Of a stretch of DNA of 64,000 nt, positions 53,331-64,000 are shown one piece after another. This DNA is from Nereocystis luetkeana (Eukaryota > Sar > Phaeophyceae > Laminariales > Laminariaceae): the NCBI GenBank assembly GCA_031213475.1, contig JARUPZ010000003.1, positions 14,316,869-14,380,868 on the forward strand. The letters run 5' to 3'. The first letter of the stretch is position 1. Each line of letters starts with the position of its first letter. Made by a program: the position numbers and the translations under genes. The notes under the pieces were generated by a model. That model saw only the letters and a list, made by a program, of their open reading frames with translations, made no database searches and was not told where the DNA came from.

Positions 53331-53489
53331 CGCGGCTACCACGTTGTCGCCATGTCTGTTATTAATAGTAGACAGCCAGCGTCTCGCAGGCACGGCCATG
53401 CATAACAATGGGTGTACCCCTCCCCTATGGTCACATGATATCGAGTATACCCCCAGCCTCGCTCTCCCTCACCCCCCCCCCCCCCCTCC

Positions 53490-54110
53490 TGTACAAGGCC
53501 TGAATACCTGACCAAGGTGAACTCCAAACACGCCTCACACACGACTCCCACTCCTCCCCTCTAAAACACGCCTGAACACCTGACTATGGTGAACCCCAAA
53601 CACCCGTCACACATGCCTCCCATTCCCTCACGGCCCACACACCCTCCTCTTAAAACGTCTGAATACCTGACTGGTGAACTCCACACTCTAGATGCCCCGT
53701 GTTCGTCCCCCCCCCCCCTCCCTGTGAAACACCTGAATACCTGACGATGATGAACCCCGAACTCTTGATGCCCCGTGTTCGGCACGCCTCCCCCCTCCCC
53801 CCCTGCTTGAAAACACCGGAATACCTGCCCATGATGAACTACACCCAATGTGCTCCGTCCCGGCATTGTGGGGATGCGAGGGCCTCTATCGTCATACGAC
53901 TACGGCCATGCATGATAATGAGTACACCCCCCTCCTCTAAAACGCCTGAAAATCTGACTATGGTGAACACCGAACTCTTGATGCCCCCCATGTTTGACAC
54001 GCCTGCCCCACCTCTATAAATGCCTGAATACATAAATATGGTGAATTTCTGACACATTTCAAAGACGCCCCCCCCCCACTCCCCCCCCTTTCATCTAAAG
54101 CGCCTGAATA
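53490..54110 (-). repeat. Array of decayed NAPE-PLD exon-end copies with poly-C spacers
   Basis: About seven copies of the segment that in exon 7 encodes [17 protein letters not shown]. On the plus strand each reads GCCTGAATACCTGACTATGG, TGAACTCC and CTCTTGATGCCCCGTGTTCG with changes, separated by C tracts. An element A fragment (53846-53930) sits inside. Most copies have frame breaks, so this is not coding. It directly follows the functional-looking exon end at 54112. Confidence 0.85.
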
Positions 54111-54111
54111 C

Positions 54112-54215
54112 CTGACTATGGTGAACTCCGAACTCTTGATGCCCCGTGTTCGACACGCCTCCACGAGCTCTCGCGGGGCGTCGGCATACCGGTCAGCTGC
54201 CAACGGAAAAGTACC
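54112..54215 (-). CDS. NAPEPLD: NAPE-PLD exon 7
   Basis: Acceptor [29 protein letters not shown], then [14 protein letters not shown]. The chosen donor is CATAGTCAG/GTATTC, phase 2; reading on gives [11 protein letters not shown] before G-tract sequence. Its 3' half is the source of the array at 53490-54110. Confidence 0.85.
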
Positions 54216-57200
54216 CTGCATTGTGTTTCATCAGTGATTCCCAGGAGCCCCGGAGAGGGGGGGGTGGCGGGGGGGGTCGGGAGGGGGGGGGGCACCCGGT
54301 ATCACTCGATATATCATGCATGGCCGTAGTCGTATGACCATGGACCCTCGCATCCCCACAATGTCGGGACGGAACACGTCGGGTTTTCACCGACCAGGCA
54401 GACATTACTCGCACCCAGCGCGGAGCGCCGTGAGGTGTTGGGCGAGTCGCATGACGGGTGAGCTGCATCCTACTAAAAACCGCTTGTGAGGCGGACTTGC
54501 ATAATAGTGGTGGTGGTGGGGGGGGGTACTCGAGATATTATGCATGGCCGTAGTCGTATGACCATAGACCCTCGCATCCCTACAATGCCGGGACGGAGCA
54601 CGTCGGGTTTTCACCGACCAGGCAGACATTGCTTGCACCAAGCGCGAAGCGCCGTGAGGTGTCCGGCTAGTCGCATGACGGGTGAGCTGCATCCTACTAA
54701 GAACCGCTCGTGAGGCGGACTTACATATGGATGACAGCTTCAATGAGTTAATTTAATTTCCGGGGGGGGGGGTAGTCAAGGGACTGGGAAAATGCTGCGA
54801 TGATATAAGGGGTTTCTATTGTCAGGAGCAAACAGGACACCGCGAAGGGGTTTGTGGGGGGCAGGTACCAGGGGGAAAGGCCGGCGTATACCTGGTATCG
54901 TGCCGCTGCTGTAGTAACACTTGCTCACGATGAGCTTGCAACCAAAGTGTGCGTATGGGCTGTCAAAAGCAGCAGTGCATGGCAGAAAATCCATTCCAGC
55001 ATGGTGGGGGGGCGCGGGACCCAACAGCCCCCCGTTAATCAGCCCACGGTCTGCAGGTAACGGAAACAGGCGGGTGATGATATACATACAACACACGGGT
55101 GACAATATGCGACACCCCGATAATAATATACTACACCCCGATGATAATATACCACACCCGGGTGATGATATACCACACCCCGGTGATAATATACCACACC
55201 GCTTCGGACGGCTTTCCAAGCGATGCGTCTAGGGAAAAAACTCTCGACGAGGAAAGCATCCAACGCCACACGCTTCTGGTCGTGTGGCAGGGGGGGGCGT
55301 GTGTAACGGTGTTCGTGTTTACTATTTAACGTGACTTCCATAAGTAGGCATGTTGTGGTCGGGCACTGGGCCCGTTGATATCGGAGAGTTCTACCATAAC
55401 TTCCAAAATTGGGAATTTGGGAAAAAATTATCAGGACACGGAGGCGTACTGTCACGATTCGTGTTTTTTCAACAGACAAGATTCCAATTTTTTTACGAAT
55501 TGTTTTTCGGGGAAATCTGCAAGAAAAAAACAAAACGCGCGAAAAAAGGCCAGGAAATTCTGGGGGGGAGAAACTCTCCTATCGTATTAGCTTCTACGCG
55601 TCGGAAAGAGGTCGCCGACTTCCACTTGATTATCTACAGTATCTACAGTAGATATAGATCTTTCAGTGCAGATAGATAGATCTACTCCTGATCTGTATGA
55701 TATGTATGATCTAGTTCACGTCTGCACGATTTACATTAGGATATGCTTGCTGCGTGGGATGTATGATATACAGATCCTGCACAACCTATCATAGGGTTGG
55801 ATTATCCATCTGAAGATGATATATCTGCAGAAAGAAATATAGATAGATAGATATATCATGATCTATTCGACGTGCGACAGCTTCTACAGCGAAAAAATAC
55901 GTCCGGCAATCCTCACACCAACGGTATGGTCGATATTATATACCAGGTATAGTATAACCCCAACGCGGTTGCTCGAGCGACTCACCCAGTGCACCGCGAA
56001 CGATCGCTTGGCGCCCAAATCCTGGTGGATCGTGACAGCCTCCTCGGGAGAGCAGTGCTGCTCCTTCATGAACCACGCGGGCTCGTGAGCTCCTACAGGG
56101 AGCGCGGCTGCACGAGAAAACAAAGCGCGAGAGAAAACATAGCACTCTTGTGTATTGGAGAAAAAAATAAACTGATACAAAAAACGTACCAGGGCAGACC
56201 ATAAAAGCGATACACGCCAGGCAAAAAGTACACAGCAGTGTACTCCATGAAAACGTTAAAACACAAAGGAAGACAAACGAAAAAAGAACAGAAATCAAAT
56301 CCAAAACACGGAAACATTACCAATTGCTCACCGGTATGATACAACAGCATAAACACATGAAACACGAACCATAAACACATACAAAAACATACAATACATA
56401 CAACAACAACAAAAAAACACCAAACACGAAAACAACAGCACACAAAAAACTTGGAAAAAAACAACAAAAATAACAAGAATATATATACGAATATATCTCC
56501 AGAGTCATCTCACCTAGGTCGAACGGCCCATACCGCTCCCCGATTTTCCCGAAAACGGAGCAGTAGGCCGTGTCGCCCGCGAAAAAAAAACGTTCGCGGC
56601 TTCCGGTAACGGCAAACCCGCACCACAAGCTGACCACGCCCAGTAAATGGCAGCGGTTTTGTAGTGGTGGTGGCGGTGGTGGTGGTGGTGGCGGCGGTGG
56701 TGGTAGTGATGGAGGCGGTGGTGATGGAAGTGGTGGTGGTGGTGGTAGTGGTGGTGGTGGTGGTGGTGACGTGAAATAGGAAAAGGACGACGCGATGAGA
56801 TGAGGTTAAATCATATGCGGGGAGATAGGTGCGGTTATATCACATGCGGGGAGATAGGTGTATGCGGCGATATGCGGTTCGACGAGAAGAGGAAGCGATG
56901 ACGAGCGACGAGACGATATGACAGGCGATGCGATGCGGTGAGATTCGGCAATCGATGCGGCTGGAGGCGATGCTATGATTTGCTCGGGCAAGAGGCCCAT
57001 CCAGATAAATCCAAGACGCAGTAAGAGTCTTGCCGGTCCGAATACCCCCCCCTCCCCTCCCGCCTCCACCGGCCGCATTCACGCTTCAAGCTCCGGGAAA
57101 ACTCCCTATGAATACGCTGCCCTCTCAATCTCGAGACCAGGAAAAAATGCACACAAGGGCGTTGCTCTCGCGATTATCCCCACAAGACGATCCCAAAAAC

Positions 57201-57631
57201 ACTCAACCCCCCTGCCCCCCCGGCCCCAGTGGCTTGGCGCAAGCAAACGCCTACGCCTGGTCGGTGAAAACCCGACGTGCTTCCTTCCGGCATTGTAGGG
57301 AGGCGAGGGTCTACGGTCATCCGACTACGGGCCGTCATGAGTACACCCCCCTCCCCGGTGGCAATGCACGCCTCCTTTCGCTCCAATGTTTCGTCACCTT
57401 GTATTTCGATCCCAGACGAGCCTGGTAGACCAGTGCTGCGCCGGCGTGCTAGCGAATCTCACGGCGCCCGCGAACCCCTCCACTTCCACCTCCTCCCACC
57501 ACGAAAGCTCGACGCAGTGTTTCACCCCCATCTTGCCCAGCACCCTGTCGCCCGGGCATCGGGCATCGGGCCGGTCGGTGGTCGAACCCAACCAACAACA
57601 AAAAAAAACAAAAAAACGGTCGCGATACAAT

Positions 57632-57663
<32 letters not shown>

Positions 57664-60600
57664 CCACAAAACGCACGCAGAGCAGGCAAGCACACAAAAC
57701 TGGCTTTTCCAAGAAATTGTGTCCCGACGGTTGTGTATTACACACACGTACGTACAGAAATGGAATTTCGGCGGGGCATTCTGCCAAACCAAATTTGAGA
57801 AGCGGCACCAGCCGAACCAAAACTGCGATACAGCGGTACAAGAGGAATCTTTTGGTGGGCACTAGACTAGACTCGGACGCGTTTTACGATACAGGCAGGT
57901 AGCGCATTTCCGCCCGAGATGTTTTCCGAATGACGGGACTCCTTAACCAAATCTTGTTTTCCTCGACAAATTTATTTCTTGCATACTTGGGGCTTACTAG
58001 TAGTATGGAGCTCCATGAGTGAGGAGCCTCAGAAAAAAATAAAATATGCACGTCTACTGTATATTACGGGGGGCCATAGTTAACAGGACCAACTATTGTT
58101 AGTAAAAATGGTTAAACATGTACCAGGTAGGTTTTTATGTGTACCCTAGGTCCTGTTAACTATGGTCCCCCGTGATAGCATGCGTCCTTACTGGTCACTT
58201 GTGCAGGGTGTGATTGAACAAGCGCTCTCACCCCTTGACTCCCGAAGGCACGAGCCAGAGAGGGTCGTTTCCCACGGCCTTCACCGATCCAGCGTCGAGG
58301 TGGTCGTAATGGTTGTGGCTAAGCAGCACCACGTCGATGGGGGGCAGCTCGGCCACGGACATGGCCGGCGGGGTGAACCGTTTCGGCCCGACCATCTGGT
58401 TAGCCGACGCCCTATCCGAGAACATGGGGTCTGTCAACACGTTCAACCCGTCCATCTGTTTTGTTTTTTGTTTTTCGTTTTTTGTTTTTTTTGTTCGTGC
58501 GTTTTATATATACATATTTTTTAGTAGTATTAGTATTATTATTATTTGTAGGTTTATATATCGTTTAGTTTATAATTTGTATATTTTACAAATTTGATAT
58601 TTTTTTTTCAACATTTTTTTTCATGTTTTCCATTTTTGTCATATTCGGTTGTTTATTTTTCGTACGTATTTTTGATATTATGTTTTCGATGTATCAGGTA
58701 TACATTGTGAAGCGATGAGGTCGACACGCACACACGCAAAGAACGAACGGGGGTAGGGTGGGGGTTGGGGTTCAGGTGGGGATTGGTTGGGTTGGGGTTG
58801 TACAGTAATGCCGGTCCCTCTATAGCGCCCGTATGTATGCGCCAGCCAACAATACTGGCCCTATAGCGGCAACCGGCACTAATTACTCCGCACGCTGCCA
58901 CACTGGTGTAATATCATCTGTGCCAAGCGGTTTCACTGGCACTATGGCGGGCAGCCGGCACTCCTCAACCGGCACTAATTACTCCGCACACTGCCACACT
59001 GGTTGAATGTCATCTGTGCCAAGCGGTTTCACTGGCACTATGGCGGGCAGCCGGCACTCCTCAACCGGCACTAATTACTCCGAACACTGCCACACTACCA
59101 CACTGTGCCAAGCGACTTCGCAGGCACTACAATAGCGGGCAATCGGCACTATAGAGGGATCACTAAAGCGACTATGGTTGAAGTTGGGGTTGAGGGCGGG
59201 GTTGTGGTCTGGGGTGGGGTATATAAACCCGCCCTCATACGTGACGCCTCCCTACTGCCGCCGGGAGGAGATGGGCCGATCGGCGTGGAGTGCAAGAGAG
59301 GCGTTCCCAACTCAACTCTCATCAGCATACGAAGTTAGTACCGTGACGTCATCGTGGACAGCGTGCGTCGCTTCCCGTTAAAAAGCTAGAAACCAGACCG
59401 TGGAACACAACGACCAGACGGTGTAGAATGAAACGAACAGCCCGTGATTCACAACGACCAAAAAGCGACGCTAACGACCTGTAATCTATTATCTGCAATA
59501 CATCAGTCCAATTCCGGAACGTGCAGGATACCCCGTCAATCGCATTCCTGTCAAGGGGCATCAGGCAAACAGGGCAGCCGGACCTGCTTAAACAACTTCG
59601 ATATTCAAGCCCCCCTCCGCGCAAGGAAGAGGGGAGGGTCCCCGGGCGAGGACTCGGGGAGTTCCTAGAGACACGAAGGCGCAACCAGCATCTAGAGGAT
59701 ACCGGTAAACCCTCCCGCCACATCACGCCACGCATCACCGCTCGCAACAAGCCCAGCCGAGCATCTTTAGCACCCCCCTTCCCGCGTGCACGGCCTCAAC
59801 ACCGCCGCTGCCCCCCCTCCCCCCTTCCCCCTTTACCGTTCTCACCCTCCCCCAGCCCCCCCCCTCCGCCCCCTCAATTATATTCCTACCAAAACGCCTC
59901 CTCAAGGAAATCAATTCCAATTTTTTACCACGTCACCCCTCCTCCCCCCTCCCCCAACCCCACCCCCCCCAACCGAAATTCCTCCTCAAGGATTTCAATC
60001 AATATATTCACCTGGATGAGCATGGTGGCGTGTCCTATCCATGTCACTCGCATTGGATCATCCTTTCCGTGTCTCGCGATCTCGTCCAGTTCCACCTGCT
60101 CGAGCGAGGGAGACCAAAACAGGGGAGTGACCAATCCACCACCGTGAATTGCTTGTTGCGACACCCAGAGCTTTCATGATCAAATGTAAACAGCCTGCAA
60201 ACCCACAATATACCCGGCATGTGCTAGAAACATTAGCACACCACCACCCCCATCCCCCACCACTATCACCGCATGCCCATTACTCACATCGCGGACATTC
60301 CTCAACACCAAATCACACCACACCACATCACACCACCACCCCCCCCACCCTCCTCCACCACACCACACCCTACCTTACTACACCATGCCAAACCACATCA
60401 TACAAAACCATACCTTAGTACACCATACAAAACCACATCATAACAAACCATACCATACCATACCATACCATACTAAACCATACCATAGCAAACCATGCCA
60501 TACCATACCATACCATACCACACCATACCATAACATACCATACCATACCATACCACACCATACCATCTCATCCCACCTCAGCTTTTGGGAGCGCTTCCTT

Positions 60601-60780
60601 CGCCTGTTCCTCCGTGGGCGACACGCCAAATCCCTCCTGAGATGTCATCACCTTAAACAGGTCCCCGATGCTCTTGTCAGTAGCGCCGGGAGCCCAAGGG
60701 TTGTCGTAGGTTACTCGATTTCCGAATAGACCTCGGGAATGGGTCTCGAGGGCCAGCAAGAGGAGGGAAAGGTTTAAAAA
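54112..60780 (-). CDS. NAPEPLD: N-acyl-phosphatidylethanolamine phospholipase D (NAPE-PLD)-like
   Basis: Seven minus-strand exons join in phase with GT-AG introns: 60780-60577 (start unsure), 60095-60012, 58455-58232, 57544-57398, 56629-56514, 56107-55986 and 54215-54112. The product is a metallo-beta-lactamase-fold hydrolase releasing N-acylethanolamines from membrane NAPE; relatives are membrane-bound and use two zinc ions. All family landmarks are visible: [23 protein letters not shown], the metal motif [16 protein letters not shown], the ligand His in AQHWSTR, the bridging Asp in [20 protein letters not shown], and the last His in FAVHW followed by [10 protein letters not shown]. Homologues continue for 10-30 residues past the last exon, so a short final exon is probably missing. 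The N-terminus is short. Introns carry M1, element A, (CCATA)n, (GGT)n and (AAC)n. Confidence 0.92.
54297..54503 (-). repeat. Element A copy
   Basis: ATATCATGCATGGCCGTAGT to CGCTTGTGAGGCGGACTTGC, just upstream of NAPE-PLD exon 7 in its intron. Confidence 0.88.
54526..54770 (-). repeat. Element A copy, longer
   Basis: Adjacent to the previous copy and about 95 % alike by eye. Extends through ATGGATGACAGCTTCAATGA into the 5' part of the element. Confidence 0.88.
54776..55640. other. NAPE-PLD intron sequence, no exon seen
   Basis: Includes a short array ATAATATACCACACCCCGAT-like at 55090-55200 (ACACCC + GATGATAATATACC, five units). No family motif in any frame. Confidence 0.5.
55630..55870. 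repeat. AGATAGAT/GATC-rich simple repeat
   Basis: ATCTACAGTATCTACAGTAG and AGATAGATAGATATATC; related to 840-925. Confidence 0.7.
55986..56107 (-). CDS. NAPEPLD: NAPE-PLD exon 6
   Basis: Acceptor TTCTCGTGCAG, donor CACTGG/GTGAGT. Encodes [38 protein letters not shown], including the C-terminal zinc-ligand His. Confidence 0.95.
56514..56629 (-). CDS. NAPEPLD: NAPE-PLD exon 5
   Basis: Acceptor GGCGTGGTCAG, donor [30 protein letters not shown] with the bridging Asp, then [17 protein letters not shown]. Confidence 0.95.
56660..56770. repeat. (GGT)n/(GGC)n microsatellite
   Basis: GGTGGTGGTGG-type tract in NAPE-PLD intron 4. Confidence 0.95.
57231..57350 (+). repeat. Element A fragment
   Basis: GGTCGGTGAAAACCCGACGT to CATGAGTACACCCCCC; lies just downstream (gene sense) of exon 4. 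Confidence 0.82.
57398..57544 (-). CDS. NAPEPLD: NAPE-PLD exon 4
   Basis: Acceptor CGGGCGACAG, donor [31 protein letters not shown] and [16 protein letters not shown], with the zinc-ligand His in QHW. Confidence 0.93.
57624..57665. repeat. (AAC)n microsatellite
   Basis: Fourteen CAA/AAC units in NAPE-PLD intron 3. Confidence 0.95.
58062..58177 (+). mobile_element. M1 hairpin MITE (type a) with ACCAGGT
   Basis: TATTACGGGGGGCC to GGTCCCCCGTGATA, with ATGTACCAGGTAGG in the loop; in NAPE-PLD intron 3. Confidence 0.9.
58232..58455 (-). CDS. NAPEPLD: NAPE-PLD exon 3
   Basis: Acceptor AAAACAG, donor [56 protein letters not shown] (metal motif), then WLVPSGVKG. Confidence 0.96.
58800..59140 (+). 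repeat. Repeat H with 96-bp tandem units
   Basis: Units CCGGCACTAATTACTCCGCA to GGCGGGCAGCCGGCACTCCT at 58873, 58969 and 59065, the third partial. The leading part matches 37945-38060; an inverted piece is at 62172-62310. In NAPE-PLD intron 2. Confidence 0.85.
59780..59970. repeat. C-rich tract
   Basis: Many runs of C separated by T or A in NAPE-PLD intron 2. Confidence 0.85.
60012..60095 (-). CDS. NAPEPLD: NAPE-PLD exon 2
   Basis: Acceptor CTCGAGCAG, donor ATCCAG/GTGAAT, exactly 28 codons. [17 protein letters not shown] and [11 protein letters not shown], the first strand of the fold. Confidence 0.94.
60380..60570. repeat. (CCATA)n microsatellite
   Basis: ACCATACCATACC tract with variants, in NAPE-PLD intron 1. 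Confidence 0.95.
60577..60780 (-). CDS. NAPEPLD: NAPE-PLD exon 1 (5' end uncertain)
   Basis: Frame open from 60780; donor [30 protein letters not shown] matches the family's G.F.NPWP start, followed by the helix [15 protein letters not shown]. No ATG lies in frame before the NPW motif, so an upstream exon or an acceptor within the first 45 bases is likely. Confidence 0.85.
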
Positions 60781-61080
60781 TCATAGAAATCAGATAGATC
60801 AGACAGATCAGATAGACCAGATAGATCAGATGCCCGGTTCATGGTCTAGGTAGCTCAGGGCAGATGAATTAATTATCTGTATGATCCAGGTATACTCATG
60901 AGCTGTACGATTCAGCTCACGTTGTCCGGGTGGGAGCCGAACGATCTGCATAATCTATCACAACATGATCTACCTCTAGTACCTCCCTCTGCTGGGTTGG
61001 ATCTGTACGACACAGATCCTGCACAGCATGTCATATATTAGGATCTATATGATCTACTGTAGACTATAGGTAACTAACAA
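60780..61080. repeat. AGATCAGATAGATC simple repeat
   Basis: Repeated GATAGATCAGA followed by ATCTGTATGATC-like motifs; same family as 55630-55870. Confidence 0.75.
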
Positions 61081-61299
61081 AGCAATAAAACATACACAAA
61101 AGGTAGTGCGACGCTATATTGGGCGAACCCTCAATGGAGTAACCCCGAAAAATAGGAAACCTTTCGGCATGCCTTGGGGGGGGGGGGGACTCACGATGAG
61201 CGGGGCAGGCAAGTCGGCATCTGCGGGGGGCGTGATGACCGTGGGAAGCACATGGCTAGCCGTTGCCATTGCCGTTGCTGTTGCTGCTACGGGTAAAAA

Positions 61300-61465
61300 G
61301 AGGAAACAGGAAGAGGAGGAGGAGGCGGAGGAGGAGGAGGCGGAGGAGGAGGGACGAGGAGGGAGGGAGGGGAAAGGCACGAGGAGGGGGGGGGGGGGGG
61401 AGGAGGAGGAGGAGGTGGAGGAGGGGGGGGGGGGGGTGAGGAGGGGAGGGGGGGGGGGGAGGGTG
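61300..61465. repeat. GGA/G-rich tract
   Basis: (GAG)n and G runs of 9-12, ending AGGGTGTACTCGATAGG, an element A end. Confidence 0.92.
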
Positions 61466-61482
61466 TACTCGATAGGAGATAT

Positions 61483-61515
61483 GCCAAAACGGGACCGCGG
61501 TTCTAAAAGGGTTAA
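61483..61515. mobile_element. M3 right arm
   Basis: CCAAAACGGGACCGCGGTTC then TAAAAGGGTTAA. Confidence 0.7.
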
Positions 61516-62057
61516 ATCCGGCACAAGTAGTGAACTTCGTATACGTCATGTGTTATAAAAGGGCGTCATATCATCATAAGGCGTCTATATCTAGGGTTTT
61601 TCAATATTCACGAGGCGTTTTTTCGAACACTTCTTGTGTAATGACATACCTGGTACATACCTGGTAGGGTATTCCAAGTGAAAACAGTTCCAGGACTTTT
61701 CGGGGAGTCCGAACCGAACCGAACCGCGATTCGGTCCTCTCTATATGTACCTGGTATATATACTATCACGGGCGAGCCTATTAATATATAGTACCACTCT
61801 GTCCCAGATTATAAAGACCTTGTTTACTTAACATTAGTGTACAAAAGTTCCTCATATTTGAGCACAGAGAGATGGAAAGCAGAACCGAATACGGTGTCTT
61901 CGGGTCCATCGTGGATTCGGATTACTGATACAGTCCGATTCGGTTCGGATCGCCCAACCATGACACACTTGACATCAAAAGTTTACCGGGTCCCGGATTT
62001 CTTGATTTCCCGTAAACCCCAGCATGGATTTTTTAGCGCCCCTTTTCCTACAGTAAC

Positions 62058-62172
62058 TATTACGGGGGACCGTAGTTAATACGACCAAATATTGTTAGTA
62101 AAAATGGTTAAATATATAGGTTTTTATGTATACCACAGGTCCTACCAGGTATTAACTATGCCCCCCGTAATA
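62058..62172 (+). mobile_element. M1 hairpin MITE (type a) with ACCAGGT
   Basis: TATTACGGGGGACC to GCCCCCCGTAATA, arm GGTCCTACCAGGTATTAAC. Confidence 0.92.
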
Positions 62173-62309
62173 GTCCCTCTATAGTGCCGGTAGCCCTCGA
62201 TATTGCCTGTGGAATCACTTGGCAAATATGGGATTAACCAGCGTTGCAGTGCAGTGTGCTACTAGTACTGCCGGTATTGTGGGCTGGCGCATATTGCCTC
62301 TATTATATT

Positions 62310-63085
62310 ATTCTATTTATATTTACGTATGCTCGTCACTTTTACTCTCCAGCTTAAAGTCGTTGGAGGTTTTAGTCACCCTCAGCTATCTTCTCCTGGA
62401 CAAGCCGTGGTCACAGGTGTCCGCCCCTTCGCCCTCCCCCCCCCCTCGGGTATATAGAGGCACCGACACCGTAATGGCACCCTCCCGTACCGCAGTGCGG
62501 AGAGGCCCCCCGTCCCTAGCAGACCCCGCTCATCAGGTATACCATTACACACATCTGACTGAAACAAACGGACACAGACCCTCTCAGCCCTCTCCGGGCT
62601 TCGGAGGCTTCGGAGGAGAAACTTGACCCCATACAATGGGACGACTTCAGAAACGGCCAGTTACGACGTTCTCGGAGGAAGACACAGAGTAGTGCTCGTA
62701 GGTGTCCGAGATACCATGGTTGAATACAATGAGTCGTGTGGACGGCACGGGGTGCAATATGGTCCCACCCGTACATGCAGTAACGCCGGGCTCTGACGCT
62801 GCCCGTAGATGGTTGATGGCACCAAAATTACCAACCGTTGTTTGTGGTGGCTAAATCTTCAACACCCCCCCAAAAAGGGGGTTAAGAAACGCGGATTATT
62901 GGGCAAAAAAAAAAAAGCACGTACAGCTGTACTGCTTATTCCTATAATATTTACTAGTTCCCCGCCCCCCCCCCCCCCCCTCCGAAAATGCATCGCGCGT
63001 ACTTTATTCCAACCTAAAATCAAACAATACCTCAGCAGCAGCAGCAGCAGCAGCAGCAGCCCCTCTCCTATCACTCTTGAACCAA
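62310..63085. other. No supported gene; (CAG)n at 63032-63060
   Basis: A C tract at 62966-62980 and about nine CAG units. No exon recognised. Confidence 0.45.
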
Positions 63086-63089
63086 CATG

Positions 63090-63198
63090 TATTACGGGGG
63101 GCCATAGTTAACAGGACCAAATATTGTCAGTAAAAATGGTTAAACATATAGGTTTTTATGTGTACCATAGGTCCTGTTAACTATGGCCCCCCGTAATA
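63090..63198 (+). mobile_element. M1 hairpin MITE (type a)
   Basis: TATTACGGGGGGCC to GGCCCCCCGTAATA. Confidence 0.92.
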
Positions 63199-63299
63199 GA
63201 TATCCCGTTTTCCCTTCTTAAGGGCTCCCTGCTTTCGTCTTCCTCCCTTTTGACAAACCCCCGCTTTTTTATTTTCCCTCCCTAGGTACGATGTTCACC

Positions 63300-63470
63300 C
63301 TCCTCAATAGTCCTAACTCAGATCATCCGGGGCCAGAAACCAGGCATTTTCCCCCCCATCCTTGCTGCTGCACGTGCCCTAGTTTCTTACAACGAGAAGG
63401 GTACAGGGCAAGCAGCGCTCTCTCCCTTCGTCGATTCGCGTTGAAATTTGCAAAAACACACACACGCCAG
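63300..63470 (-). mobile_element. Old SINE core fragment
   Basis: CCTAACTCAGATCATCCGGG, GCACGTGCCCTAG, CGTCGATTCGCGTTG follow the order of the inverted S1 core with many changes. Confidence 0.55.
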
Positions 63471-63599
63471 GCACTTTTCTGTAGATCCCCGCGAACCTCG
63501 GCGGGACTGTCCGTTACCACCCTGTCCCCAACTAGAAAGACGGGTTGTGGACTAATATTCAATCAAAGCGCTCCTTATAATAAAAGGACAGGTTGAACA

Positions 63600-63998
63600 C
63601 TATTAATAACATTCCATCAAAACGATCCTTCCAGTCCGGCGGTGTCTCCGGCCCCCCAGCACCCGCGATTTATGTCGTAGTAGGTTCCGTACCTCGACGT
63701 TGACCCCTTTCTGATGGGGCAAGGGCCAATCTGATCTGCCTTGTACGGGCTCTTCCCCAACGAGCGCCCACGCACCCACCCCTCCACCTCCTCCATCGCC
63801 TGTCCCGCCAGATGCACCTCCACCTGCACCCCCTCCTGCGCCTGACTTTGATCTCTTAGAAGGGGAACTGCGATATATGGACGTCATCGCTCGCTCGGGG
63901 CTTGGTTTGTGCTGTAGTGTGCGGGCGCTTCTGCGCTCGGTCAGAAAAGCTCCCGAGAGGACTTTCGCGGGCGATCGTCGAAGCCGCCAAATTTGCAA
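63600..63998 (-). other. Possible exon region, unassigned
   Basis: Minus-strand frames are open for over 100 codons. One reads SPYKADQIGPCPIRKGSTS, RYGTYYDINRGCW next to a Gly-rich stretch. No family recognised; it runs off the window edge. Confidence 0.25.
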
Positions 63999-64000
63999 GT

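Noticed and set aside
54776-55533. Extra NAPE-PLD exon between exons 6 and 7
   Set aside because: Exon 6 (phase 0) joins exon 7 (phase 0) directly as VHW/GTF, matching the family; frames in between have no motif.
61106-61558. Acidic Glu-rich protein or Pro-rich antisense protein
   Set aside because: Translation of a GGA/G-tract; no splice signals or conserved segment.

Overview
This window is nuclear DNA from a eukaryote with spliced genes and a very high load of repeats. Three broken-up genes sit in a sea of transposon fragments, hairpin elements, SINEs, LINE tails and G/C homopolymer tracts. GT-AG introns of 0.4 to 2.3 kb, the style of the non-LTR reverse transcriptase (two copies), TTAGGG-type telomere-like motifs inside a repeat, and GC near 50 % suggest a stramenopile, most likely a brown alga (Phaeophyceae). 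That placement is inference from recollection of brown-algal retroelements and was not tested by a search. One run of 100 N (5582-5681) is a scaffold gap.

Layout. About 1.9-8.1 kb (+): the 3' end of a chromatin-remodeller gene of the CHD6-9/Kismet type. Four exons are seen, and one exon expected between 4375 and 6684 is missing, possibly in the N gap. 8.1-19.5 kb: repeats only (dispersed element A, SINE S1, hairpin families M1 and M2). 19.56-22.08 kb (+) and 31.58-33.18 kb (-): two very similar copies of one LINE in opposite orientation. Between and around them lie many solo LINE 3' ends. 34-39 kb: repeats, including a 124-bp (GA)n tract. 39.5-47.5 kb (+): exons of a second gene; two in-phase exons encode a DUSP-like domain, and a terminal exon follows a 0.6-kb minisatellite. 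48-53 kb: SINE S1, a 125-bp tandem duplication and copies of element A. 54.1-60.8 kb (-): seven exons of an N-acyl-phosphatidylethanolamine phospholipase D (NAPE-PLD) gene. All internal splice phases fit and all metal-binding motifs are present. 60.8-64 kb: repeats, with two more M1 hairpins.

Two observations stand out. First, paralogous repeat copies differ by tiny insertions at TA dinucleotides that turn TA into TA-(short near-palindrome)-TA, mostly TACCAGGTA/TACCTGGTA but also TATTAATA, TACCGGTA, TACGTA and TACGAGTA. More than 40 exact TACCWGGTA 9-mers can be counted by eye in 64 kb, against roughly 0.5 expected by chance. They look like scars or micro-insertions of a TA-targeting process. 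Second, in two unrelated genes an exon boundary has been copied in tandem next to poly-C tracts: the start of the last CHD exon (three decayed copies in the preceding intron) and the end of the seventh NAPE-PLD exon (about seven decayed copies downstream).

The three genes show no obvious pathway link: one remodels chromatin, one carries a DUSP-like protein-interaction fold, and one is a lipid hydrolase. No tRNA or rRNA gene, CRISPR array, promoter or polyadenylation site could be supported.
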